Source: Blautia sp. Marseille-P3201T
Lineage (GTDB): Bacteria; Bacillota; Clostridia; Lachnospirales; Lachnospiraceae
NCBI RefSeq assembly: GCF_900120295.1
Contig: NZ_LT635468.1
Span: forward strand, 62,001 to 126,000
Reading direction: 5' to 3'
Length of the DNA stretch: 64,000 nucleotides
Both the position numbers and the translations under genes were made by a program. Below the pieces are notes generated by a model. The model was not told the origin of the DNA. It saw only the letters and a list, made by a program, of their open reading frames with translations, and made no database searches. The first letter of the stretch is position 1. Each line of letters begins with the position of its first letter. Below, one piece after another: positions 6,637 to 16,429 of this stretch.

Positions 6637-8013
6637 TTACTCAAACGGTATTTCTAACTGTTCCGGCACTTCCATAAATCCGTCTTTATCTTTCTTCACA
6701 GAATCTTCCATCCGTTTCCATGAACGCTGTATTCCATACTCCTTTCCGAACCGATGTGTACCATGTGGTTTCCAGCCTTCAATCGCATTGTTCATAATAT
6801 TTGCAATCTCTTTGCCTTCCCACTGTTTCATTTCTCCAGTTCGATGTAATGCATCATCGAACAGAATTCTGGTACATACATAATCGTCATCGTAATCATC
6901 AAGAAATGCCTGTATGATTCCGGCATTGGTATCTTCCGGCATGAATTCCTTCTGCAGACGCTTTGCCTCTTCTTCAATTTCCTTTGTGAATCCTAAGAAC
7001 ACATTTCCCTGTCGATACAGCACCATTGCTTCCGCCCAGGCCTGTTCGATATAGGCTTTGCTCTCTGCCTCATTGTCCAGAATATGAACTTCTGCTTTCG
7101 ACATATCTGTCATCACCGGAGCAAATCGTCTGTTTCCGGTTCTGTCCAGAGGAAGAAAATTCAGATCATTTGATGTTCCGCAAAATACACACTGTCTCGG
7201 TCTGTCTTCCGGGTGAACTTCATAAGGCACTTTATAAGTTTCTTTCTGTCTGCTCAGAAACGATTTTATCTGTTCAATATTCTTTGCTGTGATAGTTGCC
7301 TTCATTTCTCCCATTTCGATAATCCAGTGGTTCTGCAGTTTTCTGTAAATATTTTCATCGTCCAGATGATCCAGATTGTCGCTGAACCATTCTTCTTTTA
7401 TCGCCAGATATTTGAAAAACGTAGACTTTCCGGCTCCCTGACTTCCAACCAGGCACAGCATAATGTCATATTTTATTCCTGGTTCATAAATTCTTGAAAT
7501 CGCTGCCAGCATGTGCATTTTCATTACTCCGTTTGTGTATTTGCTCTTTTCTGCTCCCAGGAAATGCGGAAGCATATTTTCTATTCTTGGAATTCCGTCC
7601 CAGACCAGACTCTCCAGATAATCTCTGATTGGGTGATATTTATTTTCATTGGAAACAATATCTATTCCTGCTTTGATCACACGCTCACTTGTTAGTTCAT
7701 AATTTTCTTCCAGATACATCTTCAGATTATTTTCATCAGTATCTGTAACCGTAGGACTGTTATTCCTCCGCTCCCATGGCACCTCTTTTACAATGTCCAT
7801 TCTTCCGGAAAGCTCATTTCGTTTAATCGCTTTTTTCAGTACCGGATCATTTTGAAGTACCGTTACACAGTTTCTGATTGTCTGCTTTGTTCTTCCCTTA
7901 TCCGTATGCTCTAGCATATTATTGACATCTTCTGTTGTAAGCATCTCCTCGTTCACAATATCTTCTAATTCCATCAAGGACTTCTCGCTGATATTCGTTA
8001 ATTCTTTCTTCAA
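6637..8013 (-). CDS. VapE-type SF3 helicase-like replication protein
   Basis: About 458 aa. It contains the virulence-associated E domain: Walker A GSQGAGKSTFF, a following acidic strand (WIIEMGEM), and the family signature CGTSNDLNFLPLDRTGNRRF. Next to a CHC2 primase, such proteins form the replication module of phages, satellites and integrative elements. The 3' end of the primase gene overlaps by about 95 bases. The longest frame opens with TTG at 8022 directly abutting AAGGGAGG; the next TTG, at 8013, has an 8-base spacing and is the better start. Translation from a TTG inside the upstream gene suggests low, coupled expression. Confidence 0.85.
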   Translation of the reverse strand: MKKELTNISEKSLMELEDIVNEEMLTTEDVNNMLEHTDKGRTKQTIRNCVTVLQNDPVLKKAIKRNELSGRMDIVKEVPWERRNNSPTVTDTDENNLKMYLEENYELTSERVIKAGIDIVSNENKYHPIRDYLESLVWDGIPRIENMLPHFLGAEKSKYTNGVMKMHMLAAISRIYEPGIKYDIMLCLVGSQGAGKSTFFKYLAIKEEWFSDNLDHLDDENIYRKLQNHWIIEMGEMKATITAKNIEQIKSFLSRQKETYKVPYEVHPEDRPRQCVFCGTSNDLNFLPLDRTGNRRFAPVMTDMSKAEVHILDNEAESKAYIEQAWAEAMVLYRQGNVFLGFTKEIEEEAKRLQKEFMPEDTNAGIIQAFLDDYDDDYVCTRILFDDALHRTGEMKQWEGKEIANIMNNAIEGWKPHGTHRFGKEYGIQRSWKRMEDSVKKDKDGFMEVPEQLEIPFE

Positions 8014-8593
8014 TTTTTTCAACCTCCCTTCTCTTCATTTTGAAAAATTCTACAATTTCTTCTCCTGTTCCAAACATCAGCACGTCCAGATAGTCATTTA
8101 TCTTTCTTTCATTTGCCAATGCCTCCGTAAATAATTCATGCCACTCTTCTTCTGGTTCTGGTTTGTAAAACTCTTTCCAGAACTGAATCCATTTCAGATA
8201 TCTGATCAGCACGTCTGTTGCATGTTTCAACCACTGTTCCAGTTTTTCTCTGATCATCATAACTTTCGACTGCTTTTGTTTTAAGATAGCCCTGTTTCGG
8301 GGCGTCCTTTCATATTTACTTCTGTTTTCAACTTTAATATCCAGTCCAAAATCTTCTACCAGCTTTTTCGCAGCTTCATACTGTGATATTCCAAATAACC
8401 TTGCTGTAAAATCTATTGCATCGCCACCCACTCCACATGCAAAGCAATGATATATTTTATCTGCCTTCATACTTGGATGCCGGTCTTTATGAAACGGACA
8501 ACATGCCATTCCATTTCTTTTTACTTTAATCCCATAATGCACCGCAGCCTGTCTCGCTGTCACACATCCTTTTACCTGTTCAAATAATGTCAC
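7919..8593 (-). CDS. CHC2 zinc-finger DNA primase fragment protein
   Basis: A 224-aa protein with a DnaG-type zinc finger at its N-terminus: CPFHKDRHPSM (residues 32-42) and YHCFACGVGGDAIDF (48-62). The remainder is helical and charged (KREVEKIEERINEYQREVLDG) and lacks the TOPRIM catalytic domain of full primases, so polymerase activity, if any, must come from a partner, most likely the VapE protein encoded next. Start is GTG at 8593, 5 bases from AGGAGG. A short hairpin (TGCCC/GGGCA) just upstream of the site might limit its access. In mobile elements this pair supports replication after excision. Confidence 0.85.
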   Translation of the reverse strand: MTLFEQVKGCVTARQAAVHYGIKVKRNGMACCPFHKDRHPSMKADKIYHCFACGVGGDAIDFTARLFGISQYEAAKKLVEDFGLDIKVENRSKYERTPRNRAILKQKQSKVMMIREKLEQWLKHATDVLIRYLKWIQFWKEFYKPEPEEEWHELFTEALANERKINDYLDVLMFGTGEEIVEFFKMKRREVEKIEERINEYQREVLDGIRRYCERGDAYNRRCQ

Positions 8594-8693
8594 TTCTACC
8601 TCCTGCCCCTCCGGGCAAGTCTCTGATGAACAGATATTCGGGAATTGTTGTATCTTTCAATTCGTGATATACTTAATCTGCCAAGATGGTATA

Positions 8694-8768
8694 TCAGTGA
8701 ATCTGATTATCAGAGAACTTGCTCAGATATTTTATCTGGGCTTTTTCTTTTTGTCTGTCAGTAGTCAT
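8694..8768 (-). CDS. Possible 24-residue peptide
   Basis: An ATG (8768) with an ideal AAGGAG 8 bases upstream opens a 24-codon frame (MTTDRQKEKAQIKYLSK...) ending in TGA at 8694. The ribosome binding site overlaps the stop codon of the preceding small gene. Nothing homologous comes to mind; the good site is the only support. The rest of 8594-8693 holds a GATATAC/GTATATC hairpin (8665-8695) and no gene. Confidence 0.35.
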   Translation of the reverse strand: MTTDRQKEKAQIKYLSKFSDNQIH

Positions 8769-8780
8769 AGCTTTTGCTCC

Positions 8781-8951
8781 TTACACAAATCTCCTTGTAG
8801 GAATAATAATGATTTCAAATTTGCTTCCGTCCTCTAATTCAAGAAGAATCACATAATCTGAATCCCGATCCGGTAAAATGGAAGTTATTTTCAGCTTCTT
8901 GCTGTAGTTAATTGCATCAAATATTTTTCCGACTACTTTCTTTGTTTTCAT
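8781..8951 (-). CDS. Small hypothetical protein downstream of integrase
   Basis: From the ATG at 8951 it is 56 aa, basic at the front (MKTKKVVGKIFDAINYSKK) and then alternating hydrophobic and acidic (YVILLELEDGSKFEIIIIP), suggesting a small beta-sheet protein. GGAGG lies 11 bases upstream, just past the integrase stop codon. The open frame extends upstream into the integrase gene, but without a start signal. I do not recognise the family. Its position between recombinase and primase suggests a role in the element's own biology. Confidence 0.55.
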   Translation of the reverse strand: MKTKKVVGKIFDAINYSKKLKITSILPDRDSDYVILLELEDGSKFEIIIIPTRRFV

Positions 8952-8970
8952 TTGCTTCTTTTCCTCCGTA

Positions 8971-10023
8971 TTAACGTTTATTGTCCAGCATCTCAGCAAC
9001 TTTTTTCTGCTGTGACGGGTACAGATGCCCATAAGTGTTCAATGTCATCTGAATATCTTTGTGCCCCAGCCTTTCCTTGATAATCAGTGGTTCTACGCCC
9101 TGGTAGATCAGATATGCCACATGGCTGTGACGGATATCGTGCACTCTGATTGGTTTTACACCGGTCAGTGCTTCATATTTCTTGAGACGTTTCTGCAATG
9201 TTCTCGCCACAATCGGGAACAACCGCTGATCTTCCGGAAATCCATAATGCTTCTTTGCATACTCCTGTACCTCTTCCTTAAGAAAATTGGGAATATCAAT
9301 AGTACGGATCGAATTTTCTGTTTTTGGAGTATCAATCACATCTCTTTTCTTGATCCGGTTATAGGTCTTATTGATATGCAGGAGATTTCCACTCATATCA
9401 AAATCCGAAAGACTCAATGCCAGAAGCTCTCCTTCCCTGATTCCTGTCCAGAACAGAATTTCAAATATCAGATAATCTTCACTCCCCGGCTCAATCCCGG
9501 CGATAAATCTGTCATATTCTGCTTTCGTCCAGAACTCCAGCTTATTTGCATCCGATTTCCCCATCTTTTTTACTTTCTTACATGGATTTTCCTTCAGATT
9601 GTAAATTTTCTGTGCATGATTAAACAGTGCATTTAACTGATTCTGGATCATACGCTCATAAGTCTTGCTGTACCCTTTTTCCTGAATGGTGTTCTGCCAC
9701 TGGATAATTTCTGCCGGTGTGATCTCATTCATTTTTCTTGTTCCAAAATATGGAACAATGTGCTTGTTCATCATGTGCTGCTTATTACGGATTGAATTTT
9801 CTTTCAGTTCATTCTTTTTATCTTCAAAATATACTTGAATAAAACTGTTTATCTCCATTTTCATATCCGCCGCAGTCTTTCTTATGAATTCCTTTTCATA
9901 ATTCAATGCTTCTTTCTTTGTCTTGAACCCTCTTTTCAGCTTCTGCGTTTTCTTACCTGTCCAGTCAATATAGCGGAAGCTCACATACCAGGTTCCCTGT
10001 GTTTTGTCCTTGTAAGCTGACAT
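8971..10023 (-). CDS. int: Tyrosine recombinase (integrase) of the mobilizable element
   Basis: 350 aa in the Tn916/phage integrase style: an AP2-like arm-binding domain (GTWYVSFRYIDWTGKKTQK, residues 11-29), a SAM-like core-binding domain, then the catalytic domain with Arg in TGIREGELLAL, the HDIRHSH motif (HxxR), GHKDIQMTLNTYGHLY with the second His and the nucleophile Tyr. All catalytic residues are present, so it should be active. It performs site-specific integration and excision of the element. It follows the excisionase-like gene and is probably in the same repressor-controlled transcript. Confidence 0.93.
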   Translation of the reverse strand: MSAYKDKTQGTWYVSFRYIDWTGKKTQKLKRGFKTKKEALNYEKEFIRKTAADMKMEINSFIQVYFEDKKNELKENSIRNKQHMMNKHIVPYFGTRKMNEITPAEIIQWQNTIQEKGYSKTYERMIQNQLNALFNHAQKIYNLKENPCKKVKKMGKSDANKLEFWTKAEYDRFIAGIEPGSEDYLIFEILFWTGIREGELLALSLSDFDMSGNLLHINKTYNRIKKRDVIDTPKTENSIRTIDIPNFLKEEVQEYAKKHYGFPEDQRLFPIVARTLQKRLKKYEALTGVKPIRVHDIRHSHVAYLIYQGVEPLIIKERLGHKDIQMTLNTYGHLYPSQQKKVAEMLDNKR

Positions 10024-10036
10024 CTAAAAACCTCCT

Positions 10037-10228
10037 TCACACTGCTCTCTGAGTGCATCCGTAAAATTTTGTTTCCCAGTAGGGACGTGGAATCTTTCCA
10101 CGAACTGCCACATATCCTTCCTTTACCAGTTCATCATTGAGCTGTTTCAGAATAGAATAAGCTTTACTGCGTTTCACACCTAATTCTTCCATGACATCAT
10201 CAACGGTCATCATATAATTAGTTCTCAT
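10037..10228 (-). CDS. xis: Excisionase-like helix-turn-helix protein
   Basis: From the ATG at 10228 (AGGAGG 5 bases upstream) the protein is 63 aa: MRTNYMMTVDDVMEELGVKR, then SKAYSILKQLNDELVKEGY and GKIPRPYWETKFYG. This is a winged helix-turn-helix of the excisionase/MerR-like sort found directly upstream of integrases in integrative elements, where it bends the ends and favours excision. The gene starts the leftward operon and is transcribed from a strong promoter whose spacer is filled by a repressor palindrome. Confidence 0.75.
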   Translation of the reverse strand: MRTNYMMTVDDVMEELGVKRSKAYSILKQLNDELVKEGYVAVRGKIPRPYWETKFYGCTQRAV

Positions 10229-10243
10229 ATCGTCCTCCTTTCC

Positions 10244-10304
10244 AGTCACTTTTGTGACTCTTTTGTTGTTCTCTTATAATAATTCACTTTTGTGAATTTG
10301 TCAA
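10244..10304 (-). promoter_or_regulatory. xis-int promoter with two repressor operators
   Basis: TTGACA (10299-10304) and TATTAT (10276-10281) are 17 bases apart. The whole spacer is covered by the palindrome AATTCAC-TTTT-GTGAATT (10281-10298). A second copy, AGTCAC-TTTT-GTGACT (10244-10259), lies between the -10 and the start codon. A repressor bound here would shut down excision and mobilization. Confidence 0.75.
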
Positions 10305-10386
10305 TAAGCATTTGCGAATTTATTTTTTTCATTCCATACCTATTGCTTGCGTATCGGCAATTTGTTAAATCTCACTCTTTTGTATC

Positions 10387-10411
10387 ATTCACTTTTGTGC
10401 TAGAATAGAAT
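10387..10411 (+). promoter_or_regulatory. Third operator at the repressor's own promoter
   Basis: ATTCAC-TTTT-GTGCT (10387-10401) is a third, imperfect copy of the operator found at the xis promoter. It runs into a TAGAAT -10 candidate (10401-10406) of the divergent repressor gene, with TTGTAT (10380-10385) as a possible -35 box at short spacing. This fits autoregulation of the repressor. Confidence 0.55.
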
Positions 10412-10438
10412 CACAAATATTATTAAGGAGGCAGCATT

Positions 10439-10972
10439 ATGGTAGGTAAAAAAATCCGGGCATACCGGGAATTTAGAGGATACAGTCAGATACAGTTAGC
10501 CGAGCTGTCCGGCATTAACGTAGGAACGATCAGAAAATATGAACTGGGAATTCGGAATCCAAAACCGGATCAGTTAGAAAAGATAGCAACTGCTCTGGGA
10601 TTAAATGTAAGTGTTTTTCTGGATTTTAATATTGAAACAGTCGGAGATGTGCTCTCCCTGCTGTTTTCTATTGATGATTCAGTGAACCTCTCACTTGCTG
10701 AGACACCTGATCAGAAGGTTTCACTGACATTCGATAATCCTACAATGCAGGACTTTTTCAGGAAATGGTGTCAATTTAAAAATGTCTATGAAAAGGAAAA
10801 AGCTGAAATATTAGCTATTAAAGATGAAGATAAAAGACAGGCAGAACTGGATAAGCTGGACGCTACCCAAGAAGAATGGAAACTGCGTGCTATGGGAACT
10901 ACGATAGGTTGTCATACTATCATCAAAAAAGGCACTGAGGGCAATACTGTCAGAGTTTATGATCTAACTTAA
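10439..10972 (+). CDS. XRE-family repressor of the mobilizable element
   Basis: 177 aa. Residues 1-60 form a Cro/CI-type helix-turn-helix (IRAYREFRGYSQIQLAELSGINVGTIRKYELG split over two helices). The rest is unlike the LexA-type self-cleaving C-terminus and contains a charged helix (KEKAEILAIKDEDKRQAELDKL). It is divergent from the xis-int operon, and three TTCAC-TTTT-GTGAA operators lie in the shared intergenic region, so it most likely keeps the element quiescent and represses itself. AAGGAGG precedes the ATG. How it is inactivated (peptide, antirepressor or protease) cannot be seen. Confidence 0.82.
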   Translation: MVGKKIRAYREFRGYSQIQLAELSGINVGTIRKYELGIRNPKPDQLEKIATALGLNVSVFLDFNIETVGDVLSLLFSIDDSVNLSLAETPDQKVSLTFDNPTMQDFFRKWCQFKNVYEKEKAEILAIKDEDKRQAELDKLDATQEEWKLRAMGTTIGCHTIIKKGTEGNTVRVYDLT

Positions 10973-11000
10973 TTTTAGTATATATAGAAAGTGTGACGAA

Positions 11001-11366
11001 ATGGTTACTTTTAGATTAATTGAAGAAACTGATCAATATCTTACTTATTGGTATTTTCCAAATGGTAATGAAGATGAAATGTATGGAATTATACTAATTG
11101 ACAAATTAAATGAAACTGTAGAAATTCAGAAAATGGCACATGATGATTTTTCCCATATTGTTACTGAAGATGAGCAAAATGAACTCAGAAATTCTATTAA
11201 TGAAACGAGAAAAGAAGAAGGACTTCCACTTTTAACCGAAGAAGAATGGCCTTCAGCAACAACTGCGCTTACAAAAACTTTTTTTGCAGATCATGCTATC
11301 AGTAAAATCATAGAAAGTTATAATTCCGGGAAAATTTTAAAAGAAGGAATGTCTGCCTGGTATTAA
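11001..11366 (+). CDS. Hypothetical acidic protein downstream of the repressor
   Basis: 121 aa, beginning MVTFRLIEETDQYLTYWYFP, strongly acidic, with a C-terminal helical stretch ending GKILKEGMSAWY. It is co-directional with the repressor 28 bases downstream and ends just before a rho-independent terminator, so the two form a short operon. I do not recognise a family. By position it may modulate the repressor or serve an immunity-type role; that is a guess from context only. Confidence 0.6.
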   Translation: MVTFRLIEETDQYLTYWYFPNGNEDEMYGIILIDKLNETVEIQKMAHDDFSHIVTEDEQNELRNSINETRKEEGLPLLTEEEWPSATTALTKTFFADHAISKIIESYNSGKILKEGMSAWY

Positions 11367-11408
11367 AAAGCCAGAATTTATATATTTTGTTATCATTCTG
11401 TTATCACA

Positions 11409-11445
11409 AGCGGTTGTCAGGATAATCTCCCGGCAACCGTTTTTC
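11409..11445 (+). terminator. Terminator of the repressor operon
   Basis: A CGGTTG (11411-11416) / CAACCG (11434-11439) stem, extendable by a few pairs, is followed by TTTTTCT. It closes the rightward repressor transcript and probably lies close to the right end of the mobile element. Confidence 0.65.
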
Positions 11446-11499
11446 TATACTGTTCGTTATTCTTTTCCACTCTTTTGTACATTTCCAGGCAACAGAAAA

Positions 11500-11525
11500 A
11501 CCCGTAGAACCGAAGTTCTACGGGT
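11500..11525 (-). terminator. Terminator of the str operon
   Basis: A perfect 11-base stem ACCCGTAGAAC / GTTCTACGGGT with a TTCG tetraloop, followed on the minus strand by TTTTTCTG. It ends the rpsL-rpsG-fusA-tuf transcript 68 bases after tuf. Confidence 0.9.
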
Positions 11526-11592
11526 ATCTTACGTTTGGACACAATGTTATCTTACGATAACGATATATATAATTTTATCTGCTAATCAGTGA

Positions 11593-12786
11593 TTACTCGA
11601 TGATAGAAGCAACACGGCCTGATCCTACAGTACGTCCACCTTCACGGATAGCGAATGTAAGACCCTGAGCCATAGCGATTGGGTGGATCAGTTCGATTGT
11701 CATTTCTACGTTATCACCAGGCATGCACATTTCTGTACCTTCTGGTAACATACAAACACCTGTAACGTCTGTTGTTCTGAAGTAGAACTGTGGACGGTAG
11801 TTGTTGAAGAATGGAGTATGACGACCACCTTCATCTTTTGTTAAAACGTAAACCTGAGCTGTGAATTTTGTATGGCATGTGATGCTGCCTGGTTTAGCGA
11901 GAACCTGTCCTCTTTCGATTTCGTTTCTCTGAACACCACGAAGAAGTGCACCGATGTTATCACCAGCCTGAGCTTCGTCTAACAGTTTACGGAACATTTC
12001 GATACCTGTTACAACTACTTTACGTGTTTCTTCTTTAAGACCAACGATTTCAACTTCGTCAGATATATGAAGTGTACCAGCTTCTACTCTACCTGTTGCA
12101 ACTGTACCACGACCTGTGATAGAGAATACGTCTTCTACTGGCATGATGAAGTCTTTATCTGTGTCACGCTGTGGATCTGGAATCCAGCTGTCAACAGCTG
12201 CCATTAATTCCATAATTTTGTCTCCCCAAGGTCCGTTTGGATCTTCAAGAGCTTTTAAAGCAGAACCCTGGATGATTGGTGTATCATCGCCTGGGAAATC
12301 ATATTCGTTTAACAGTTCACGGATTTCCATGTCTACTAATTCAAGTAATTCTTCATCGTCAACCATATCACATTTGTTCATGAATACAACGATGTAAGGA
12401 ACACCTACCTGACGAGATAACAGGATATGTTCTTTAGTCTGAGCCATAACACCATCTGTTGCAGCTACTACTAAGATAGCACCGTCCATCTGAGCTGCAC
12501 CTGTGATCATGTTTTTAACGTAGTCAGCATGTCCTGGGCAGTCAACGTGTGCGTAGTGACGGTTTTCTGTTTCATATTCTACGTGAGAAGTAGAGATTGT
12601 GATACCACGTTCTCTTTCTTCTGGAGCTTTATCGATATTTTCGAAATCTGTAGCTGTGTTACCAGCAACTCTTGCTGCAAGAGTTTTTGTGATAGCAGCT
12701 GTTAAAGTTGTTTTACCATGGTCAACGTGTCCGATAGTACCAATGTTACAATGCGGTTTGCTTCTTTCAAATTTAGCTTTAGCCAT
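11593..12786 (-). CDS. tuf: Translation elongation factor Tu
   Basis: 397 aa, normal length. GTPase motifs are intact: GHVDHGKT (19-26), DCPGHADY (82-89) and NKCD (137-140), followed by the two beta-barrel domains ([25 protein letters not shown]). It delivers aminoacyl-tRNA to the ribosomal A site. It is the last gene of the str operon but also has its own strong promoter in the 150-base gap after fusA. The mobile element lies immediately beyond its terminator. Confidence 0.98.
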   Translation of the reverse strand: MAKAKFERSKPHCNIGTIGHVDHGKTTLTAAITKTLAARVAGNTATDFENIDKAPEERERGITISTSHVEYETENRHYAHVDCPGHADYVKNMITGAAQMDGAILVVAATDGVMAQTKEHILLSRQVGVPYIVVFMNKCDMVDDEELLELVDMEIRELLNEYDFPGDDTPIIQGSALKALEDPNGPWGDKIMELMAAVDSWIPDPQRDTDKDFIMPVEDVFSITGRGTVATGRVEAGTLHISDEVEIVGLKEETRKVVVTGIEMFRKLLDEAQAGDNIGALLRGVQRNEIERGQVLAKPGSITCHTKFTAQVYVLTKDEGGRHTPFFNNYRPQFYFRTTDVTGVCMLPEGTEMCMPGDNVEMTIELIHPIAMAQGLTFAIREGGRTVGSGRVASIIE

Positions 12787-12888
12787 TTTGAATGTCCTCC
12801 TTGTTTAACATGCGCCCCGTTTGGGCATACATTTTTATTTTTGTTGCCTCATAACGAGGCGGTTGATATAGTCAACCTGCTACCCTTG

Positions 12889-12917
12889 ATTATATTGCAA
12901 ATCAAGGATATTTGCAA
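12889..12917 (-). promoter_or_regulatory. Internal promoter for tuf
   Basis: TATAAT (12889-12894) and TTGCAA (12912-12917) are 17 bases apart in the fusA-tuf gap, allowing EF-Tu to be made in excess over the other str operon products. A short hairpin, GCCTC-gttat-GAGGC, and an inverted repeat GGTTGA/TCAACC lie downstream in the leader. Confidence 0.75.
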
Positions 12918-12936
12918 GTTTTATTTAACTATTTAA

Positions 12937-15057
12937 TTATTTGTCTGCTTTTCCAGACAGAACCTTTTCCTGTACAGATTTTGGAACTGGTTCATATTTT
13001 TCAAAGAACATGGAGTAGTTACCACGACCCTGTGTTCTGGAACGTAAGTCTGTTGCGTATCCGAACATTTCAGCCAGAGGAACAAATCCGCGGATCATTT
13101 TACCTCCGCCGATATCATCCATACCTTCGATACGACCACGACGGGAGTTGATATCACCGATAACATCACCCATGTAATCTTCAGGAGTTGTAACTTCAAC
13201 TCTCATGATTGGCTCAAGAAGTACCGGTGACGCTTTTGCCATAGCATCTTTAAATGCAAGAGAACCTGCAATGTGGAATGCCATTTCAGAAGAGTCGACT
13301 TCATGGTAAGAACCATCATATACGTTAGCAGAAACGCCAACTACTGGGAAGCCACCCAGAATACCAGCCTTCATAGCTTCTTCGATACCTTCGCCAACAG
13401 CCGGGATGTATTCTTTCGGAATAGCACCACCAACTACTGTGGACTCGAACTTGAACAGTTCTTCTCCGTTGGCATCCATTGGCTCGAATTTAACTTTACA
13501 GTGACCGTACTGACCACGACCACCAGACTGTTTTGCATATTTACTGTCAACATCTACGGCTTTTGTAAATGTTTCTTTGTAAGCTACCTGAGGAGCACCT
13601 ACGTTTGCTTCTACTTTAAATTCACGAAGCAGACGGTCTACGATGATTTCAAGGTGGAGCTCACCCATACCTGCGATGATTGTCTGTCCTGTTTCTTTAT
13701 CTGTATGTGCACGGAATGTTGGATCTTCTTCAGCAAGTTTCGCTAAAGACTCACCTAATTTACCCTGACCAGCTTTTGTCTTAGGCTCGATAGCCAGCTC
13801 GATAACTGGTTCTGGGAATTCCATGGACTCCAGAATTACCGGATGCTGTTCGTCACAGATTGTATCACCTGTTGTTGTGAATTTCAAACCAACAGCCGCT
13901 GCGATATCACCGGCATATACTTTATCTAATTCGTGGCGTTTGTTAGCGTGCATCTGAAGGATACGTCCAACACGTTCTTTCTTTCCTTTTGTAGAGTTCA
14001 GAACATAAGAACCGGAGTTTACTGTTCCTGAATATACACGGAAGAATGCAAGCTTACCAACAAATGGGTCAACCATGATTTTGAATGCAAGAGCTGCAAA
14101 TGGTTCATCATCTGAGGAATGTTTTTCCATTGGGTTTCCATCTAAGTCTGTACCCTGAATAGCAGGTACATCTACTGGAGATGGCATAAACTCAATGATA
14201 GCATCAAGAAGCTTCTGAATACCTTTGTTTCTGTAAGCTGTACCACAGCAAACAGGAACAGCAGCACACTCACATGTACCTTTTCTTAAAGCTGCTTTTA
14301 ATGCTTCGTTAGAAGGTTCTTCTCCTTCTAAGTATTCCATCATAAGGTCATCGTCTAATTCGCAGATTTTTTCAACCAGCTCTGTACGATACAGCTCTGC
14401 GTCGTCCTTCATATCTTCCGGAATATCTACGATAGAAATGTCATCGCCTTTATCATCATTGTAGATGTAGGCTTTCATTTCGAATAAGTCAACGATACCT
14501 TTGAATTCGTCTTCTTTACCGATTGGTAACTGAATGCAGATAGCATTTTTACCTAATCTTGTTTTAATCTGTTCTACTGCGTTGTAGAAGTCTGCACCAA
14601 GGATGTCCATCTTGTTGATGAAAGCCATACGAGGTACATTGTAAGTGTCAGCCTGACGCCATACGTTTTCAGACTGTGGTTCAACACCGCCCTTAGCACA
14701 GAATACACCTACCGCACCATCAAGTACACGAAGAGAACGTTCTACTTCTACTGTAAAGTCAACGTGTCCCGGTGTATCAATGATGTTGATACGATGCTCT
14801 AATGCACCAGCTTTTGGTTTGCAGTTTTCCTGCAGAGTCCAGTGGCATGTAGTAGCGGCTGAAGTAATTGTGATACCTCTTTCCTGTTCCTGCTCCATCC
14901 AGTCCATAGTAGCAGTACCTTCATGAGTATCACCGATTTTATAGTTTACACCGGTATAGTACAGAATACGCTCTGTTGTGGTAGTTTTACCAGCATCAAT
15001 ATGAGCCATAATACCGATGTTTCTGGTTCTCTCTAATGGATATTCTCTTCCAGCCAA
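12937..15057 (-). CDS. fusA: Translation elongation factor G
   Basis: 706 aa, full length. N-terminal GTPase domain with [13 protein letters not shown] (18-30), DTPGHVDF and NKMD, then the five-domain EF-G layout including the domain IV loop region ([26 protein letters not shown]) and C-terminal [12 protein letters not shown]. It drives ribosomal translocation and, with RRF, ribosome recycling. It follows rpsG by 15 bases in the str operon. Nothing suggests a specialised paralogue (a tetracycline-protection protein would differ in domain IV). Confidence 0.98.
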   Translation of the reverse strand: MAGREYPLERTRNIGIMAHIDAGKTTTTERILYYTGVNYKIGDTHEGTATMDWMEQEQERGITITSAATTCHWTLQENCKPKAGALEHRINIIDTPGHVDFTVEVERSLRVLDGAVGVFCAKGGVEPQSENVWRQADTYNVPRMAFINKMDILGADFYNAVEQIKTRLGKNAICIQLPIGKEDEFKGIVDLFEMKAYIYNDDKGDDISIVDIPEDMKDDAELYRTELVEKICELDDDLMMEYLEGEEPSNEALKAALRKGTCECAAVPVCCGTAYRNKGIQKLLDAIIEFMPSPVDVPAIQGTDLDGNPMEKHSSDDEPFAALAFKIMVDPFVGKLAFFRVYSGTVNSGSYVLNSTKGKKERVGRILQMHANKRHELDKVYAGDIAAAVGLKFTTTGDTICDEQHPVILESMEFPEPVIELAIEPKTKAGQGKLGESLAKLAEEDPTFRAHTDKETGQTIIAGMGELHLEIIVDRLLREFKVEANVGAPQVAYKETFTKAVDVDSKYAKQSGGRGQYGHCKVKFEPMDANGEELFKFESTVVGGAIPKEYIPAVGEGIEEAMKAGILGGFPVVGVSANVYDGSYHEVDSSEMAFHIAGSLAFKDAMAKASPVLLEPIMRVEVTTPEDYMGDVIGDINSRRGRIEGMDDIGGGKMIRGFVPLAEMFGYATDLRSRTQGRGNYSMFFEKYEPVPKSVQEKVLSGKADK

Positions 15058-15072
15058 TTGGATTTCCTCCTC

Positions 15073-15570
<498 letters not shown>

Positions 15571-15759
15571 TTAAATCATAGGTACTCACACAAACTATCC
15601 TGTATGTTCGCACTCGGTAAATCCTATATCTAAACCCGCAGCCACTACTGGGCTTATGGAATCCCGGTACAATTTAATAGTTCTTTGTGACTTCTATGAA
15701 TTCATCATAACAAATTTTGCTTTGCTATTTCTGGATTTTTAAAAGTTACTAATTTTTAT

Positions 15760-16173
15760 TTATTTTTTTGGTCTTTTAGCACCGTATTTAGAACGAGCCT
15801 GACGTCTGTTAGCAACACCTGCTGTATCTAACGTACCACGAACAATGTGATATCTTGTACCTGGTAAGTCTTTTACTCTACCGCCTCTAATAAGAACAAC
15901 GCTGTGCTCCTGTAAGTTGTGACCTTCTCCCGGAATGTAGCTTGTTACTTCAATTCCGTTAGAAAGACGAACTCTGGCGATTTTTCTAAGAGCAGAGTTA
16001 GGTTTTTTAGGTGTAGCAGTCTTAACGGCTGTACAAACACCTCTCTTCTGTGGAGAAGACATATCAGATGTCTTTTTCTGTAAAGAGTTGTAGCTTTTCT
16101 GGAGTGCAGGCGCAGTAGATTTTTTAACTGTTGTCTGACGTCCTTTTTTTACTAACTGGTTAAATGTTGGCAT
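15760..16173 (-). CDS. rpsL: 30S ribosomal protein S12
   Basis: 137 aa from the ATG at 16173 ([12 protein letters not shown]), with AGGAGGTG upstream; a longer frame to 16200 would include the ribosome binding site. The decoding-centre loop [11 protein letters not shown] and the second loop GGRVKDLPG are wild-type in appearance, so no streptomycin-resistance change is visible. First gene of the str operon behind a consensus promoter. Confidence 0.97.
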   Translation of the reverse strand: MPTFNQLVKKGRQTTVKKSTAPALQKSYNSLQKKTSDMSSPQKRGVCTAVKTATPKKPNSALRKIARVRLSNGIEVTSYIPGEGHNLQEHSVVLIRGGRVKDLPGTRYHIVRGTLDTAGVANRRQARSKYGAKRPKK

Positions 16174-16305
16174 TCCTTTCACCTCCTGTAAAATTTGCAC
16201 ATTCTTTTATTTTCATAAAAGAAATAAGTGGCTGCCAGTTATTCATCACTGTGAATAATCTTTTTTGTGCACAAAAAAATTTACGTTTCCTATGCACGCT
16301 TTTTC

Positions 16306-16334
16306 ATTATATCTATGAACTTTTCCCGTGTCAA
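16306..16334 (-). promoter_or_regulatory. str operon promoter
   Basis: A fully consensus promoter: TTGACA (16329-16334), 17 bases, TATAAT (16306-16311). About 130 bases of leader follow before rpsL. Confidence 0.85.
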
Positions 16335-16377
16335 GGGATTTTTTCTATTTCTTACAGAAACTTTTCCTTTCTGCGCA

Positions 16378-16418
16378 CAAAAAACGAGGCATCCCTTTTT
16401 CCAAGGAAATGCCCCGCC
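16378..16418 (-). terminator. Terminator of the sugar ABC operon
   Basis: On the minus strand GGGGCAT...ATGCCTC(G) forms a stem followed by TTTTTTG. It ends the transporter transcript and keeps it out of the str operon. Confidence 0.75.
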
Positions 16419-16429
16419 CAAACAGGAGT

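Noticed and set aside
10373-11479. Direct repeat CACTCTTTTGTA at 10373-10384 and 11468-11479 as attachment sites of the mobile element
   Set aside because: One copy lies inside the repressor control region rather than at an element end, and a 12-base AT-rich repeat is expected by chance in a window this size. The true att sites were not found.
12937-15057. fusA as a tetracycline ribosomal-protection gene
   Set aside because: It is in the str operon and has the length and motifs of ordinary EF-G.
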